Below are positions 26,560-35,942 of a stretch of DNA of 64,000 bases, piece after piece. The stretch covers positions 1 to 64,000 of the forward strand of contig NZ_ALJL01000027.1 of NCBI RefSeq assembly GCF_000287675.1, read 5' to 3'. The DNA comes from Lachnoanaerobaculum sp. ICM7 (lineage in GTDB: Bacteria > Bacillota > Clostridia > Lachnospirales > Lachnospiraceae). Under the pieces are notes generated by a model, which was given only the letters and a program-made list of their open reading frames with translations, did no database searches and had not been told where the DNA came from. A program made the position numbers and the translations under genes. Numbering within the stretch: position 1 is the stretch's first letter; every line of letters begins with the position of its first letter.

Positions 26560-27966
26560 CTAATAAGCATTCTTATTGATAAATCCCTTAAATATCGTCA
26601 AAAACATTATCTTGAAATCAAAACCTAAAGTCCAGTTTTCAATATAATATAAGTCATGGTCTATCCTCTTTTGTATTGAAGTATCCCCTCTAAACCCGTT
26701 AACCTGTGCCCAACCGGTAAGTCCCGGTCTAACTTGATGTTTTATCATATAATGCGGTATTTCTTCTCTGAACTTTTCCACATAAAACGGTCTCTCAGGT
26801 CTTGGACCGACAAGTGACATATCACCTTTTAAAATATTAAAAAACTGAGGCATCTCGTCAATACTTGTCTTTCTTATAAACCTGCCTATTTTCGTGACTC
26901 TGGGGTCATTTGGAGTAGTCCATTTTGACTTTTCCTCTGACGGCTTTTGCACAGCCATTGAACGGAATTTATACATTTTAAAAGGTTTATTGTGTAAACC
27001 TACTCTTTCTTGAGCATATATTATGGGGCCACCGTCTGTCAGCTTTACCAATATTGCGGCAATTAACATCCATGGTGAGAACAGTATTATACCAAATAAT
27101 GCCCCGAATATGTCAACTATTCTTTTTATATATGCATTGTGTAATTCTGTAAGCGGCACATGCCTGATATTTATAACCGGCAGTCCCTGTAAGTCCTCTA
27201 TGTATGGAATAGTTGGGATAAAATTATTGTAATCAGGTATAAACTTTGTATGAACACCTGATTTCTCACAGTCATTTACTATCGCTTCCAAATGTTCATA
27301 TTCTTTTATACTTAGAGTTATTGCTATTTCATCAAGCACATTCATCTCTAATATCATATGAAGATTCGCTACGGTTCCTATCACCTTTACACCGTTATAA
27401 CTGAATCCTCGTTCTTTATTGTCATCCAAAATACCCCTGATATTATATCCCCACTCAGGATTTTGTTTTACTCTGTCTATATATCCTTCAGCAGCCCTTG
27501 AATACCCGATTAATAAAATATGCTTCTGATTATATCCCTTTTGTCTTATATTCATTAAGAAAATCCGTATTGAAGTTCTCTCAACTATCATAAGTACATT
27601 TGACAGAATATAGAAGATAATTACCAATCTTCTTGAGAAGTGATGCATATTCATATTTTTACCACCCAGATAGAGTGTCAATGTAAATATCAACCATCCT
27701 ATGGAATTAGCTTTGAATATATTTGCTATCTCACTTCTTCTTCCCGAAACTCTCTTAGGAGTATACAGTTCAAAAAATTCATAGAGTATCAAAAAACCCG
27801 GTATAATTATTATCAGAGCACTGAAATACTCCTGTGCCGACAATGCAAGCAAGGCATCATCATTATAATACATTATAAGATAAGCTATTAAATAACTTAA
27901 AAATATAACCAGAGCATCTAGAAGTATATGTAGCCTGTTTAATCTCTTCTGGTTTTCTTTAATCAT
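26560..27966 (-). CDS. Polyprenyl glycosylphosphotransferase (initiating sugar transferase)
   Basis: About 468 aa. Four to five N-terminal membrane helices, a CoA-binding-like NAD fold (LLIGYSRAAEGYIDRV, about 150-260), another membrane helix (FGALFGIILFSPWMLIAA) and the bacterial sugar transferase domain with MYKFRSM, TKIGRFIRKTSIDEMPQF, LKGDMSLVGPRPE and the C-terminal KHQVRPGLTGWAQVNG. It transfers a hexose-1-phosphate to undecaprenyl phosphate, starting an exopolysaccharide or capsule unit. The ATG at 27966 has GGAG 6 nt upstream; another ATG at 27978 lacks a ribosome site. It ends the glycosyltransferase series and abuts the LCP gene. Confidence 0.92.
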   Translation of the reverse strand: MIKENQKRLNRLHILLDALVIFLSYLIAYLIMYYNDDALLALSAQEYFSALIIIIPGFLILYEFFELYTPKRVSGRRSEIANIFKANSIGWLIFTLTLYLGGKNMNMHHFSRRLVIIFYILSNVLMIVERTSIRIFLMNIRQKGYNQKHILLIGYSRAAEGYIDRVKQNPEWGYNIRGILDDNKERGFSYNGVKVIGTVANLHMILEMNVLDEIAITLSIKEYEHLEAIVNDCEKSGVHTKFIPDYNNFIPTIPYIEDLQGLPVINIRHVPLTELHNAYIKRIVDIFGALFGIILFSPWMLIAAILVKLTDGGPIIYAQERVGLHNKPFKMYKFRSMAVQKPSEEKSKWTTPNDPRVTKIGRFIRKTSIDEMPQFFNILKGDMSLVGPRPERPFYVEKFREEIPHYMIKHQVRPGLTGWAQVNGFRGDTSIQKRIDHDLYYIENWTLGFDFKIMFLTIFKGFINKNAY

Positions 27967-27977
27967 ATATTGCTCCA

Positions 27978-27997
27978 TATCGCAATCTTATGCGATA
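27978..27997 (-). other. Small hairpin before the glycosylphosphotransferase start
   Basis: Seven-base arms TATCGCA/TGCGATA with loop TAAGAT on the minus strand, ending 12 nt before the chosen ATG. It is too short and lacks a T-run for a terminator; a translation effect is possible but unproven. Confidence 0.3.
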
Positions 27998-28090
27998 GAC
28001 TTCTTTTCATTATTCGTAAAATCATATATCAATTTTACAACCAAACGCAAAATCATTTATTACATTTTACTTAATCTTTAGTAACAGTTC

Positions 28091-29083
28091 TCAACTGCTA
28101 TGCCTTTTTATAAATCTATACACATATTCAAATGTTCCGGCGATTATTTCGCCTTCAAGAGCCAATATATCCGTTTTTTTGATTTCCGAAAAATCAACCC
28201 TTTCACACTCTCCCAGATTCTTAAATCCTTCTTTAAGTCCGCTTATATAGTCTGCCAGAAATCCCTTTTTGAAGAAAAATGCCGTTTTAATCAAAGTTCC
28301 CAATAAAAGAGGGAAAAAGTTAAATGCTATCTGCAGGTTTGTCATGTTTTTATAAATCAAATAAATATTATTTCTTGCCGCAAGTCTTACTTTAAAGGAA
28401 TTGTATTTTGATCCTGAAGTTGCACTTCCGAGATGATATACCTTGGCCCTTGGCTCAAAACCGATAATATATCCTCTAAGTCTCGCTCTGAAACTTAAGT
28501 CCATATCTTCCAAATATGCAAAATGCATTTCATCAAAATAACCTATTTCATCCAGGATGCTCTTCCTGTATATACTTGCACCCGCACATGCTGAAAATAC
28601 GGCTCTTCTTTTTGTAAAATCCGCCACCTTTTCTCCAACACCTATCTGATATCCCCAGCCAAGAAGCGAATATCCGTCTCCGGCATCATCCACAAGCTCC
28701 TTGTCATGAGCATTTATCATCAAAGGATTAACCGCAAATATTCTATCCGACTTCTCTATTGCATCAACAAGCATTTCCACATAGTCCGGAAATACTTCGG
28801 TATCATTGTTCAACAAAATAACATATTTACTGTCACAGGCTGCAAGGCCTACATTTACTCCACCCGCAAAGCCAAGGTTTTCATCCAGATAAATTGCTTT
28901 TATATTCAGATTGCTTTCATAACTTTCAAGATCTCTCAGATAATCTACAGACTCGTCTTTCGAACCGTTGTCTACCACCAAAATTTCAAAGTTTTTATAA
29001 GTTTGAACTCTAAGCGATTCAATGCAATCCTTCATAAACTTTATGCCGTTATAGTTCGGTATTATTATTGTTACTTTACTCAT
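28091..29083 (-). CDS. Glycosyltransferase family 2 protein (rhamnosyltransferase-like)
   Basis: A 330-aa cytoplasmic GT-A enzyme: TIIIPNYNGIKFMKDCIESL at the N-terminus, ILVVDNGSKDES, LLNNDTEVFPDYVEM (DxD-like metal site) and the acceptor-side HFAYLEDMDLSFRARLRG. A short hydrophobic stretch near 265-285 may touch the membrane. Together with the two neighbouring GT2 genes it would extend the lipid-linked repeat unit begun by the glycosylphosphotransferase. The sugar cannot be predicted. The gap of 124 bp to the next gene contains no clear promoter. Confidence 0.9.
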   Translation of the reverse strand: MSKVTIIIPNYNGIKFMKDCIESLRVQTYKNFEILVVDNGSKDESVDYLRDLESYESNLNIKAIYLDENLGFAGGVNVGLAACDSKYVILLNNDTEVFPDYVEMLVDAIEKSDRIFAVNPLMINAHDKELVDDAGDGYSLLGWGYQIGVGEKVADFTKRRAVFSACAGASIYRKSILDEIGYFDEMHFAYLEDMDLSFRARLRGYIIGFEPRAKVYHLGSATSGSKYNSFKVRLAARNNIYLIYKNMTNLQIAFNFFPLLLGTLIKTAFFFKKGFLADYISGLKEGFKNLGECERVDFSEIKKTDILALEGEIIAGTFEYVYRFIKRHSS

Positions 29084-29098
29084 CTTTCTCCCGGATAC

Positions 29099-31312
29099 CT
29101 AAAGGTATTTTTTTATCTTCTCGTCAATAAACGGTTCGCCAATTTTTTCATTCAACAAATCTCTAAGTGCAAAGTTTGACTTACGCAGTGTAAGATTAGG
29201 ATTGTAATACGGATCTCCCTTTGCCAGTATTTTGGGCCATCTCTTCATAAATGTTGCAGTCTCTCTGTTAAATCTTTCGATTTTTTCCGGACTGTCTTCA
29301 AGTCCTCTTGACTTTGACTCATAGTGATAGAAAAGCGCATAAGGATTATAAACCACAAGATAGTTTTTAGCCCTTACCTTCATGCAGAAATCAATATCAT
29401 TAAACGCAACCGCAAGATCCTCACTAAATCCTCCAACCTCTTCAAATACAGATTTCTTTGTTATAAGTGCCGCAGCTGTTACAGCTGAATAATCCTGCAA
29501 TGTAAGTGCCCTGTGGAAATAGCTGTTTTCCACCTCTGAAAGTCCTATAAAGGTATGTCCTGCCACACCACCAAAACCTATAACCACACCTGCATGCTGT
29601 ATGGTATCATCATTATAAAGGAGTCTGGCACCTACTATACCTACATCCTCTCTTACAGCATACCACATCATCTCTTCTATTGAAGTCGGATTTATCAGCT
29701 CAATATCATTATTTAAGAAGAAAAGATATTCACCGTTTGCAAAGTTTACACCGAAATTATTGATAAGAGAATAGTTAAATTCTCTCTCCCAACGCACAAC
29801 CTTTACATTGTCAAACTCTTTTTGAATCTTATCATAGTAATCAAAAGTCTTTTTGTCGGTAGAGTTGTTTTCCACAACAATAAACTCAATATTCTTATAG
29901 CTGCTCTTTGTCATTATAGAGCGAATCGCCAAATCAAGGTCCTCTCTGTGGTCCTTGTTTGGAATGATAATAGATAGTAAAGGCTTATCTTCCATAATAA
30001 AGTACTTATGATAAATACCGTAGTCCACACCCTTATCTATCTTCTCTATAGGCAATGACTTTCCTACTCTTTCAATATGTGCCTTTATAGCTCTTGCACC
30101 CGCTTCAAATGCATATAATTTACTTTGCGGATTTGATGCAGTGGAGTTCATATGACATCTCCAATGGTATAAAACCTTTGGTATATGCACTATCCTCTTT
30201 GCATTCTCAGTCACTCTGAATATAAAATCATAGTCCTGTGCACCGTCAAATGCCGCGTCAAACATTCCTGCCACATCAACGAGTTCCTTCTTTACTACAA
30301 AAAGATGGCAGATATAATTCACACTCTCCAGTAAGTCAATATTAAAATCAGGCTTAAAGTGAGGGTCAAATAATGAACCTCCGTCCATATCAAGCTTATC
30401 TTCATCAGAGTATAAGCAATCACAGTTTTCTTCATTTATTGCCTTTGCACATTCATACAATGCATTCTCGGTAATAACATCATCATGGTCCGCAAGTACT
30501 ATATAGTCACCGCTTGCCATCTTAAGTGCTTCATTTGTATTGCCTGCAATACCTAAGTTTTTACCAAGCTTATTGTATTTTATCTTGCTTCCTGTGTTTT
30601 TTTCTTCTATATATTTTTTTACAAATTCCTCTTTATCCTTACCGTTCTCACTTCCGTCAGCCAGGCAAACCTCAAAGTTTGTATAAGTCTGTGCAAGAAT
30701 TGAGTCAAGCAACTCTCTGAGGAAATTGTCGGGAGTTGCATAAAGAGGTATAACTATCGAAAATACAGGAAAATACTCAAACTTTTCCGCTCTTTGTGCA
30801 GCCAACTCTTCCTTTGTAGGCTTGGTCTTTTCATACCATTCTGTATATTCGTAATCATTGTCCATGCCCTGTATTTTACTTTTTGACTTTCTGATAAGAG
30901 CTCTAAGGCCGTTCTTTTTCATGAAATTAAAAGCCACCCTTACAGTTTCCATATTGCAAAGATCTTTAAGTTTTTCCATTCTTTTATAAGATACACTTGA
31001 GCGCTTATATATAAGCTCCTCATTGTATTTTATTTTTTTCTTTTGATTATCAATCGCTATCTCGAGGTAATAGTCTTCACCCCTTTTATAATCAAATTTG
31101 ATATCAAAACCATAATCTTCATCATACACTTTCCCAAAATACACCTGACTTACATCATCTCTTCTGGTCTTAACATATTTGAAGTCAACACTTTCCATTT
31201 TACTGTTGTAAACACAAAAAGCAGGCTGTGAACCGGGTTTCTTACCCACTACCCAACCGTTTAATGTGATATAATTCTCGCGTATGCGAACATAATCCAC
31301 CTTATATTTCAT
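29099..31312 (-). CDS. Two-domain glycosyltransferase family 2 protein
   Basis: A 737-aa protein with two complete GT-A domains: the first near 175-400 (FSIVIPLYATPDNFLRELLD, VLADHDDVI, CLYSDEDKLD) and the second near 445-700 (LSIIIPNKDHREDLDLAIRS, FFLNNDIELI, FNDIDFCMKVRAK). About 140 N-terminal residues form a beta-rich region found before GT2 domains in polysaccharide loci, function unknown. Twin-domain enzymes often add two sugars or alternate linkages. It lies between two other GT2 genes with 15- and 48-bp gaps, so one transcript is likely. Confidence 0.88.
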   Translation of the reverse strand: MKYKVDYVRIRENYITLNGWVVGKKPGSQPAFCVYNSKMESVDFKYVKTRRDDVSQVYFGKVYDEDYGFDIKFDYKRGEDYYLEIAIDNQKKKIKYNEELIYKRSSVSYKRMEKLKDLCNMETVRVAFNFMKKNGLRALIRKSKSKIQGMDNDYEYTEWYEKTKPTKEELAAQRAEKFEYFPVFSIVIPLYATPDNFLRELLDSILAQTYTNFEVCLADGSENGKDKEEFVKKYIEEKNTGSKIKYNKLGKNLGIAGNTNEALKMASGDYIVLADHDDVITENALYECAKAINEENCDCLYSDEDKLDMDGGSLFDPHFKPDFNIDLLESVNYICHLFVVKKELVDVAGMFDAAFDGAQDYDFIFRVTENAKRIVHIPKVLYHWRCHMNSTASNPQSKLYAFEAGARAIKAHIERVGKSLPIEKIDKGVDYGIYHKYFIMEDKPLLSIIIPNKDHREDLDLAIRSIMTKSSYKNIEFIVVENNSTDKKTFDYYDKIQKEFDNVKVVRWEREFNYSLINNFGVNFANGEYLFFLNNDIELINPTSIEEMMWYAVREDVGIVGARLLYNDDTIQHAGVVIGFGGVAGHTFIGLSEVENSYFHRALTLQDYSAVTAAALITKKSVFEEVGGFSEDLAVAFNDIDFCMKVRAKNYLVVYNPYALFYHYESKSRGLEDSPEKIERFNRETATFMKRWPKILAKGDPYYNPNLTLRKSNFALRDLLNEKIGEPFIDEKIKKYL

Positions 31313-31360
31313 AAAGTATCATTCCTTTTTTATAATATTATATACTGTTTGGCACAGCTT

Positions 31361-32299
31361 CTATTCATCAAAATTGATTCTTTCCTCTTCCACAACCAAT
31401 GGTCTCTTCATTACTCTCTGGTTGATGGTAAGTATATACTCTCCTATAAGTCCTATAAAGAATATCTGTATTGAACCTAGGAAAAGCATGCCTATAAGTA
31501 TAGGAGCCATACCTGCCGGAAATCTGTCCCAGTATACCAGTTTTAAGATCAAATATATTACCGCAATAATCATTGATATACCTGAAAGTATAACACCGGC
31601 AAACGTTGCAAGTCGCAGTCCCACCTTGGTATATGCCGTAATTGACAGCATAGCCGCATCATAAAGTCTGTATAAATTATTGCTGGTAATTCCCGCTCTT
31701 CTTTGAGGTTGTTCATATGGAATTTCTTTCCTTCTAAATCCCAGCTCGGCAACTATTCCTCTGAGGAAAGGAACAGGATCGTCCAAATTTCTCATAACAT
31801 TTATAAATGCCTTATCATAGAGTCCGAAACCTGTAAAATGCTCTATCTGCTCTACCTCTGAGAGTTTCTTTATAGTTTTGTAATACAGGCTTCTAAGATG
31901 ATACATTATCTTATTTTCCTGACTGGACTTCTTGATACCGATAGCTATTTTATAGCCTTCTTCCCAGGCAGCCACATATTTTGGTATCATCTCCACCGGA
32001 TCTTGAAAATCTGCAGCCATCAACACTGTAGCATCTCCGGTACTTTGCAGCATTCCGTAATAAGGTGAATTAAACTGTCCGAAATTTTTAGCATTAAATA
32101 TACCTTTAATGCCCTTATCTGAATTGCACAGTTCCCTTATCAACTCTCTTGTATTATCTTTTGAATCATTATCAATAAAAATAATTTCATACTCATATGA
32201 TGAAAGATTTTTCTTAAATTCTTCTCTTATGGCATCTGCCATAGGTACCACATTTTCCTCTTCATTAAAACATGGTACAACTATACTTATTTTTTTCAT
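31361..32299 (-). CDS. GT2 glycosyltransferase, DPM1/GtrB-like, membrane-anchored
   Basis: A 312-aa protein with an N-terminal GT-A domain (ISIVVPCFNEEENVVPM, FIDNDSKDNT, VLMAADFQDPVEMIP) and two C-terminal membrane helices (about 230-255 and 270-292) followed by the MKRPLVVEEE tail. This layout is that of GtrB/Dpm-type enzymes that make polyprenyl-phosphate-sugar donors for external glycosylation. It begins 1 bp after the alcohol dehydrogenase gene. Confidence 0.9.
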   Translation of the reverse strand: MKKISIVVPCFNEEENVVPMADAIREEFKKNLSSYEYEIIFIDNDSKDNTRELIRELCNSDKGIKGIFNAKNFGQFNSPYYGMLQSTGDATVLMAADFQDPVEMIPKYVAAWEEGYKIAIGIKKSSQENKIMYHLRSLYYKTIKKLSEVEQIEHFTGFGLYDKAFINVMRNLDDPVPFLRGIVAELGFRRKEIPYEQPQRRAGITSNNLYRLYDAAMLSITAYTKVGLRLATFAGVILSGISMIIAVIYLILKLVYWDRFPAGMAPILIGMLFLGSIQIFFIGLIGEYILTINQRVMKRPLVVEEERINFDE

Positions 32300-32300
32300 T

Positions 32301-33362
32301 CTACCATCCCGTAAGTATCATTGTCTTTATAACAGTATTGCCCTTGTCCCTCATAAGTTCAAGAGCCTGTTCTACATTTTCAAAACCTTCAAATGTATGT
32401 GTAATCAGTTTTTCAGGTGTAAATCTTTTATTCTTTACCATTGAAAGAAGTCTTTCCATTCTGACTCTACCGCCTTTTCCAAGCTCCATGTATACGCTTT
32501 TGCCGGACATACCTCTTCCTGAAGAAAACTTCGGTATCTCCATACTGCCGTCGCCTGTAAAAAGCTTCAAATTTACAACCTTTCCGACACCATATCTTAC
32601 CATATCTATGGCATCTGAAAAAGACTTATCATTTCCTCCGGCTATGATTACCACATCTGCTCCCTTGCCATTTGTTGCTTTAAGAACATATTCTGTAATA
32701 TCGTCATTCTTATATGATATAACTTCACTTGCTCCGTACTCATACGCCAAAGGTACGCTTGCTCCTCGGCTTCCTACCGCAATGATCCTTCCGGCACCGC
32801 GAAGTGCCGCACCACATACCGCCATAAGCCCTACACCACCGATTCCAAGCACAACAACTGTATCTCCGAAATTGACCCTTTCGGCACCTGTGAAACCTGT
32901 AGTTGCCATATCCGTGCACATAAGTCCGTTTCCAAGACTTACACCCTCAGGCAAAATAGCCAAGTTTAAATCCGCATCAGCCACTTCAAATTCTCTTGCA
33001 AAAACTCCCGGCGTACTTCTTCCCAAAGTATTTGCACTGAAGTTTGCTCCTGCATGTAAAAAATTTCCGTCCTGTATATCTTTGTCATGAAAATTCGGTG
33101 TCATAGACGGAACAACAACCACATCACCCTCTTTAAAGTCTTTGACTTTTTCACCGACTTTTACAATCCTTGCAACTGCTTCATGTCCCAAAATAAGATT
33201 ATCAGGTTTCTTTGAGCCGGATCCGTATACGGTATTTACATCAGATGTGCAAACCGATATCGCTACCGGTGTCAATATAGCATTATATGGATCTGAAAGT
33301 TTTGGACTTGGCAAATCTATAATTTTTGCTTCGTTTCTCCTTATAAGCGCAAATGCCTCCAT
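32301..33362 (-). CDS. NADP-dependent zinc-containing alcohol dehydrogenase
   Basis: A 353-aa medium-chain dehydrogenase closely resembling the secondary-alcohol dehydrogenase of Thermoanaerobacter brockii from memory: the catalytic zinc region VCTSDVNTVYGSG, LGHEAVARIVKVG, then DMATTGFTGAERV, and the Rossmann motif VLGIGGVGLMAV followed by IIAVGSR, where Gly-Ser-Arg favours NADP. The structural-zinc cysteine loop is absent, as in that subfamily. AAAGGA precedes the ATG at 33362; an upstream TTG is less likely. It opens the polysaccharide gene series, but its metabolic link to it is not obvious. Confidence 0.88.
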   Translation of the reverse strand: MEAFALIRRNEAKIIDLPSPKLSDPYNAILTPVAISVCTSDVNTVYGSGSKKPDNLILGHEAVARIVKVGEKVKDFKEGDVVVVPSMTPNFHDKDIQDGNFLHAGANFSANTLGRSTPGVFAREFEVADADLNLAILPEGVSLGNGLMCTDMATTGFTGAERVNFGDTVVVLGIGGVGLMAVCGAALRGAGRIIAVGSRGASVPLAYEYGASEVISYKNDDITEYVLKATNGKGADVVIIAGGNDKSFSDAIDMVRYGVGKVVNLKLFTGDGSMEIPKFSSGRGMSGKSVYMELGKGGRVRMERLLSMVKNKRFTPEKLITHTFEGFENVEQALELMRDKGNTVIKTMILTGW

Positions 33363-33393
33363 GGTATATCCTTTCAATAATATTTCTTATCTA

Positions 33394-33422
33394 ATTATAT
33401 ATCTTAAATGCAAATGGAACAA
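33394..33422 (-). promoter_or_regulatory. Promoter candidate for the alcohol dehydrogenase/polysaccharide operon
   Basis: Minus-strand -35 TTGTTC (33422-33417), 17-nt spacer, perfect -10 TATAAT (33399-33394), about 30 bp before the ATG. Confidence 0.6.
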
Positions 33423-33437
33423 TAGTGTTAATATAAA

Positions 33438-33494
33438 CAAAAAATGCTTATACCGACATACTAAGAAGAAATCTTTCAATAGCGGTATAAGCAT
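33438..33494 (-). terminator. Intrinsic terminator of the second degV-like gene
   Basis: Twelve-base arms ATGCTTATACCG and CGGTATAAGCAT with a 27-nt loop, then TTTTTGTTT on the minus strand. It isolates the degV-like gene from the alcohol dehydrogenase operon. Confidence 0.75.
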
Positions 33495-33531
33495 CTTTTT
33501 CATTCTTTTAAAATCATCAAAATCTCATTAA

Positions 33532-34413
33532 TTATCTTTTGTCACCGACAAAAAATACTGCAACTGTTCCGGGACCTGTATGTGCACCGTTTACATGGCC
33601 TATATCTTTTACTTCTACATTTCCCTTTAAATTCGGAAAACGAGCCTCAAGCATACTTGCCAACTTATTTGCTTCTTTTTCTGAATCTGCATGGCTGATA
33701 AAACATTTTCCGGTATATCTCTTTCCATCAACGGCCTGTGTTTCCATTCTTGAAACTATAGCCTCCATGGTCTTTTTCTTGGTCTTTACTTTTTCAATAA
33801 CCACTAACTTGCCTTCTCCGTCTACACACATAAGCGGACAGAAATTCAATGTCTTTCCAATCTTAAATGTAAAATTAGTCAGGCTGTCTTCTCTTAAGTA
33901 GGTAGTCAAATCTGTAGAAAAGAACCAATGATTGATATACTTTTTAGAGTTCTCCGCATAGCTTTTCAGCTTGTCAATAGGCATTCCCTCATCTCTTTTG
34001 TCTGCTAAAATGTCTACCAACAGGCCCATACCGGCTGATGCAGACAAAGAGTCTACTACATATAATTGTCTTTCAGGATAATTCCCTTTAAGTTCCTTAA
34101 CTGCTTCCATCGCTGATAGATACGAGTCGGATATACTTGATGATAAACAAATATGCAATACATCCTTACCATCTTCCAAGAACTTCTTAAAGTATTCCTT
34201 GTATTCTGCCATGTCGATTTGACTTGTTGTCGGAATTTCACCATTTCTCATTCTTTCGTAGAAATCCGACAAAGGCACGCTCTCTCCCATACTTTCATCA
34301 TATGTATTGCCACCTATTGTATATTTACAGTCTATATGATGAATATCCCTACTAGAGTAATACCCGTTAGTCATATCTGCGGTGGAGCTGCATGATAAAA
34401 TATAGTCCTCCAT
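33532..34413 (-). CDS. DegV family protein, second paralogue
   Basis: A 293-aa DegV-fold protein starting MEDYILSCSSTADMT; the fatty-acid loop region reads ICLSSSISDSYLSAM, and the C-terminus ends HTGPGTVAVFFVG. The ATG at 34413 has AGGAGG at ideal distance; a longer frame to 34542 would add 43 residues without a ribosome site and is rejected. It is probably monocistronic with its own promoter and a roughly 160-nt leader. Compared with the DegV at 6833 it is clearly divergent, so the two may bind different acyl chains. Confidence 0.88.
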   Translation of the reverse strand: MEDYILSCSSTADMTNGYYSSRDIHHIDCKYTIGGNTYDESMGESVPLSDFYERMRNGEIPTTSQIDMAEYKEYFKKFLEDGKDVLHICLSSSISDSYLSAMEAVKELKGNYPERQLYVVDSLSASAGMGLLVDILADKRDEGMPIDKLKSYAENSKKYINHWFFSTDLTTYLREDSLTNFTFKIGKTLNFCPLMCVDGEGKLVVIEKVKTKKKTMEAIVSRMETQAVDGKRYTGKCFISHADSEKEANKLASMLEARFPNLKGNVEVKDIGHVNGAHTGPGTVAVFFVGDKR

Positions 34414-34581
34414 GACTATACCTCCTAACGTTTTTTGTGACCCAACCAAATGGAATTTGATACCAAAGCAACATTTACGTCCCATCAAAAATGCTCTGAT
34501 ATAAGGACCGGTCAATCCTTTTTTTCTGTCTTTACATATCAAGTCAATCTAATGTCAATTTGCAAATTCTTCTGCAACTCT

Positions 34582-34611
34582 ATAATAACATACTTTTAGG
34601 CTATTTTTCAA
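34582..34611 (-). promoter_or_regulatory. Promoter candidate for the second degV-like gene
   Basis: Minus-strand -35 TTGAAA (34611-34606), 18-nt spacer, -10 TATTAT (34587-34582) preceded by TG (extended -10). The rest of the 34414-34766 intergenic region is AT-rich and shows no other feature I can support. Confidence 0.55.
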
Positions 34612-34766
34612 TATTTTATTATTTGATTTATATTTTTTATGCGATTTTTTATTCACAAAATGATTTCAAAAAAAGTAATTTTACTATATAAACATATATA
34701 TAAGATATATTTGTTCAATATGGAAAATTATAGTTCAGCTATTAAACAATTATACAATCTGCTGTA

Positions 34767-35942
34767 TCATATTGAAAGAACATCGATTATAGACTGCAAT
34801 GCTTCCAAACTTCCGTTATCTCTTATCTTATAAAACAGATGTTCCAAAGTCTTTTTTTCTCCGATTCTTGCCATCTCTTTTTCAAGATTTTCTGTCGCAT
34901 CTGAAAATACCTTTAAATTTTCCTGGAACAATGCCCATTTTAAAAATTTCTCCACACCTTCATCCGTCATTGCATTTGCTTTTTCAATACTTATCTTCTT
35001 TTTCTCATTGTTTTCATCTGCAAACTTTTTCATGTCATCCATATTGTAGTAATATATATTGTCAAGGTTGCTTACTCTTTCATCAATATCACATGGAACA
35101 GCCAGATCAATAAATACTTTTTTACTTCCGGGTACAATATTCTCCTGAATATGCTCCTTTGTCAGAGTGAAATGCGGTCCGCTTGTAGCCGAGACTATAA
35201 CATCCGCATTCTTTATATAATCATATCTGTCATTATATTCTATAATGCTTACCCTATCCATTGCATTTGGAGACATATCTATATTATGTCTTCTCCTTGT
35301 GACATATATTTGTTCAAAGTCATAGCTTAGTGCATTTTTTAATACTATATCTCCTATTTTTCCGGATGCACCTATTATAAGTATATTTTTTCCTGAAAAC
35401 GAATTAAGAACATCCTTTGCCGCTCTCAGTGCCAATGTAGCTGTGGATACTCCTGATTTTGAAATCATAGTTTCTGTTTTTATCTTCTTAGCTTCAGTAA
35501 CGGCATCTCTAAATAATGTATTAAGATATAAATGTGCAGTATCGCATTCTCTTGCAAATTCAATTGCATCCTTTACCTGCCCAAGTATCTGGTCTTCCCC
35601 TACCAGCATGGAATCAAGACCTGCACTGACCTTATACAGATGAGAGACTGCACTCTTTCCGGTATAGAAAAGCAAATAATCTCTGATATTATCTATATTT
35701 ATACCTATTATATCTTCACATTTTTCCAAAATAATGTTTATTATACTGCTTGTACTCTTGTCATTTCCCGAACTTACATATATTTCAGTTCTGTTGCATG
35801 TGATAAGTACTACAGCTTCATCTATCAGTTCTTCACTGCATAAGGATTTTAAGAGTCTTTTTTTATCCTCATTACCGAAGGCAAAGTATTCTCTTATCTT
35901 TTGAGGTGTATTTCTAAAGCTTAAGCTTAGGAGTAAAATCAT
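34767..35942 (-). CDS. hemA: Glutamyl-tRNA reductase
   Basis: A 391-aa enzyme that reduces Glu-tRNA to glutamate-1-semialdehyde with NADPH, the first committed step of tetrapyrrole synthesis. The catalytic Cys is in ITCNRTEIYVSS (about 47-58); LDSMLVGEDQILGQVKDA and the NADPH motif ILIIGASGKIGD near 190 follow. The C-terminal dimerisation helices are present, making it near full length. Last gene of the operon, overlapping hemL by 4 bp; no convincing terminator was seen after it. Confidence 0.95.
   Translation of the reverse strand: MILLLSLSFRNTPQKIREYFAFGNEDKKRLLKSLCSEELIDEAVVLITCNRTEIYVSSGNDKSTSSIINIILEKCEDIIGINIDNIRDYLLFYTGKSAVSHLYKVSAGLDSMLVGEDQILGQVKDAIEFARECDTAHLYLNTLFRDAVTEAKKIKTETMISKSGVSTATLALRAAKDVLNSFSGKNILIIGASGKIGDIVLKNALSYDFEQIYVTRRRHNIDMSPNAMDRVSIIEYNDRYDYIKNADVIVSATSGPHFTLTKEHIQENIVPGSKKVFIDLAVPCDIDERVSNLDNIYYYNMDDMKKFADENNEKKKISIEKANAMTDEGVEKFLKWALFQENLKVFSDATENLEKEMARIGEKKTLEHLFYKIRDNGSLEALQSIIDVLSI

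Noticed and set aside
32272-33090. 272-residue plus-strand frame opposite the alcohol dehydrogenase
   Set aside because: The minus strand carries a complete recognised enzyme in this region; the opposite frame has no family resemblance and unusual composition.
34503-34524. Plus-strand hairpin AAGGA/TCCTT followed by seven T
   Set aside because: Five-pair stem with no plus-strand gene to end; probably chance in the degV leader.
34414-34542. 43-codon N-terminal extension of the second DegV protein
   Set aside because: AGGAGG at perfect distance from the ATG at 34413 and alignment with the DegV family show the shorter start.
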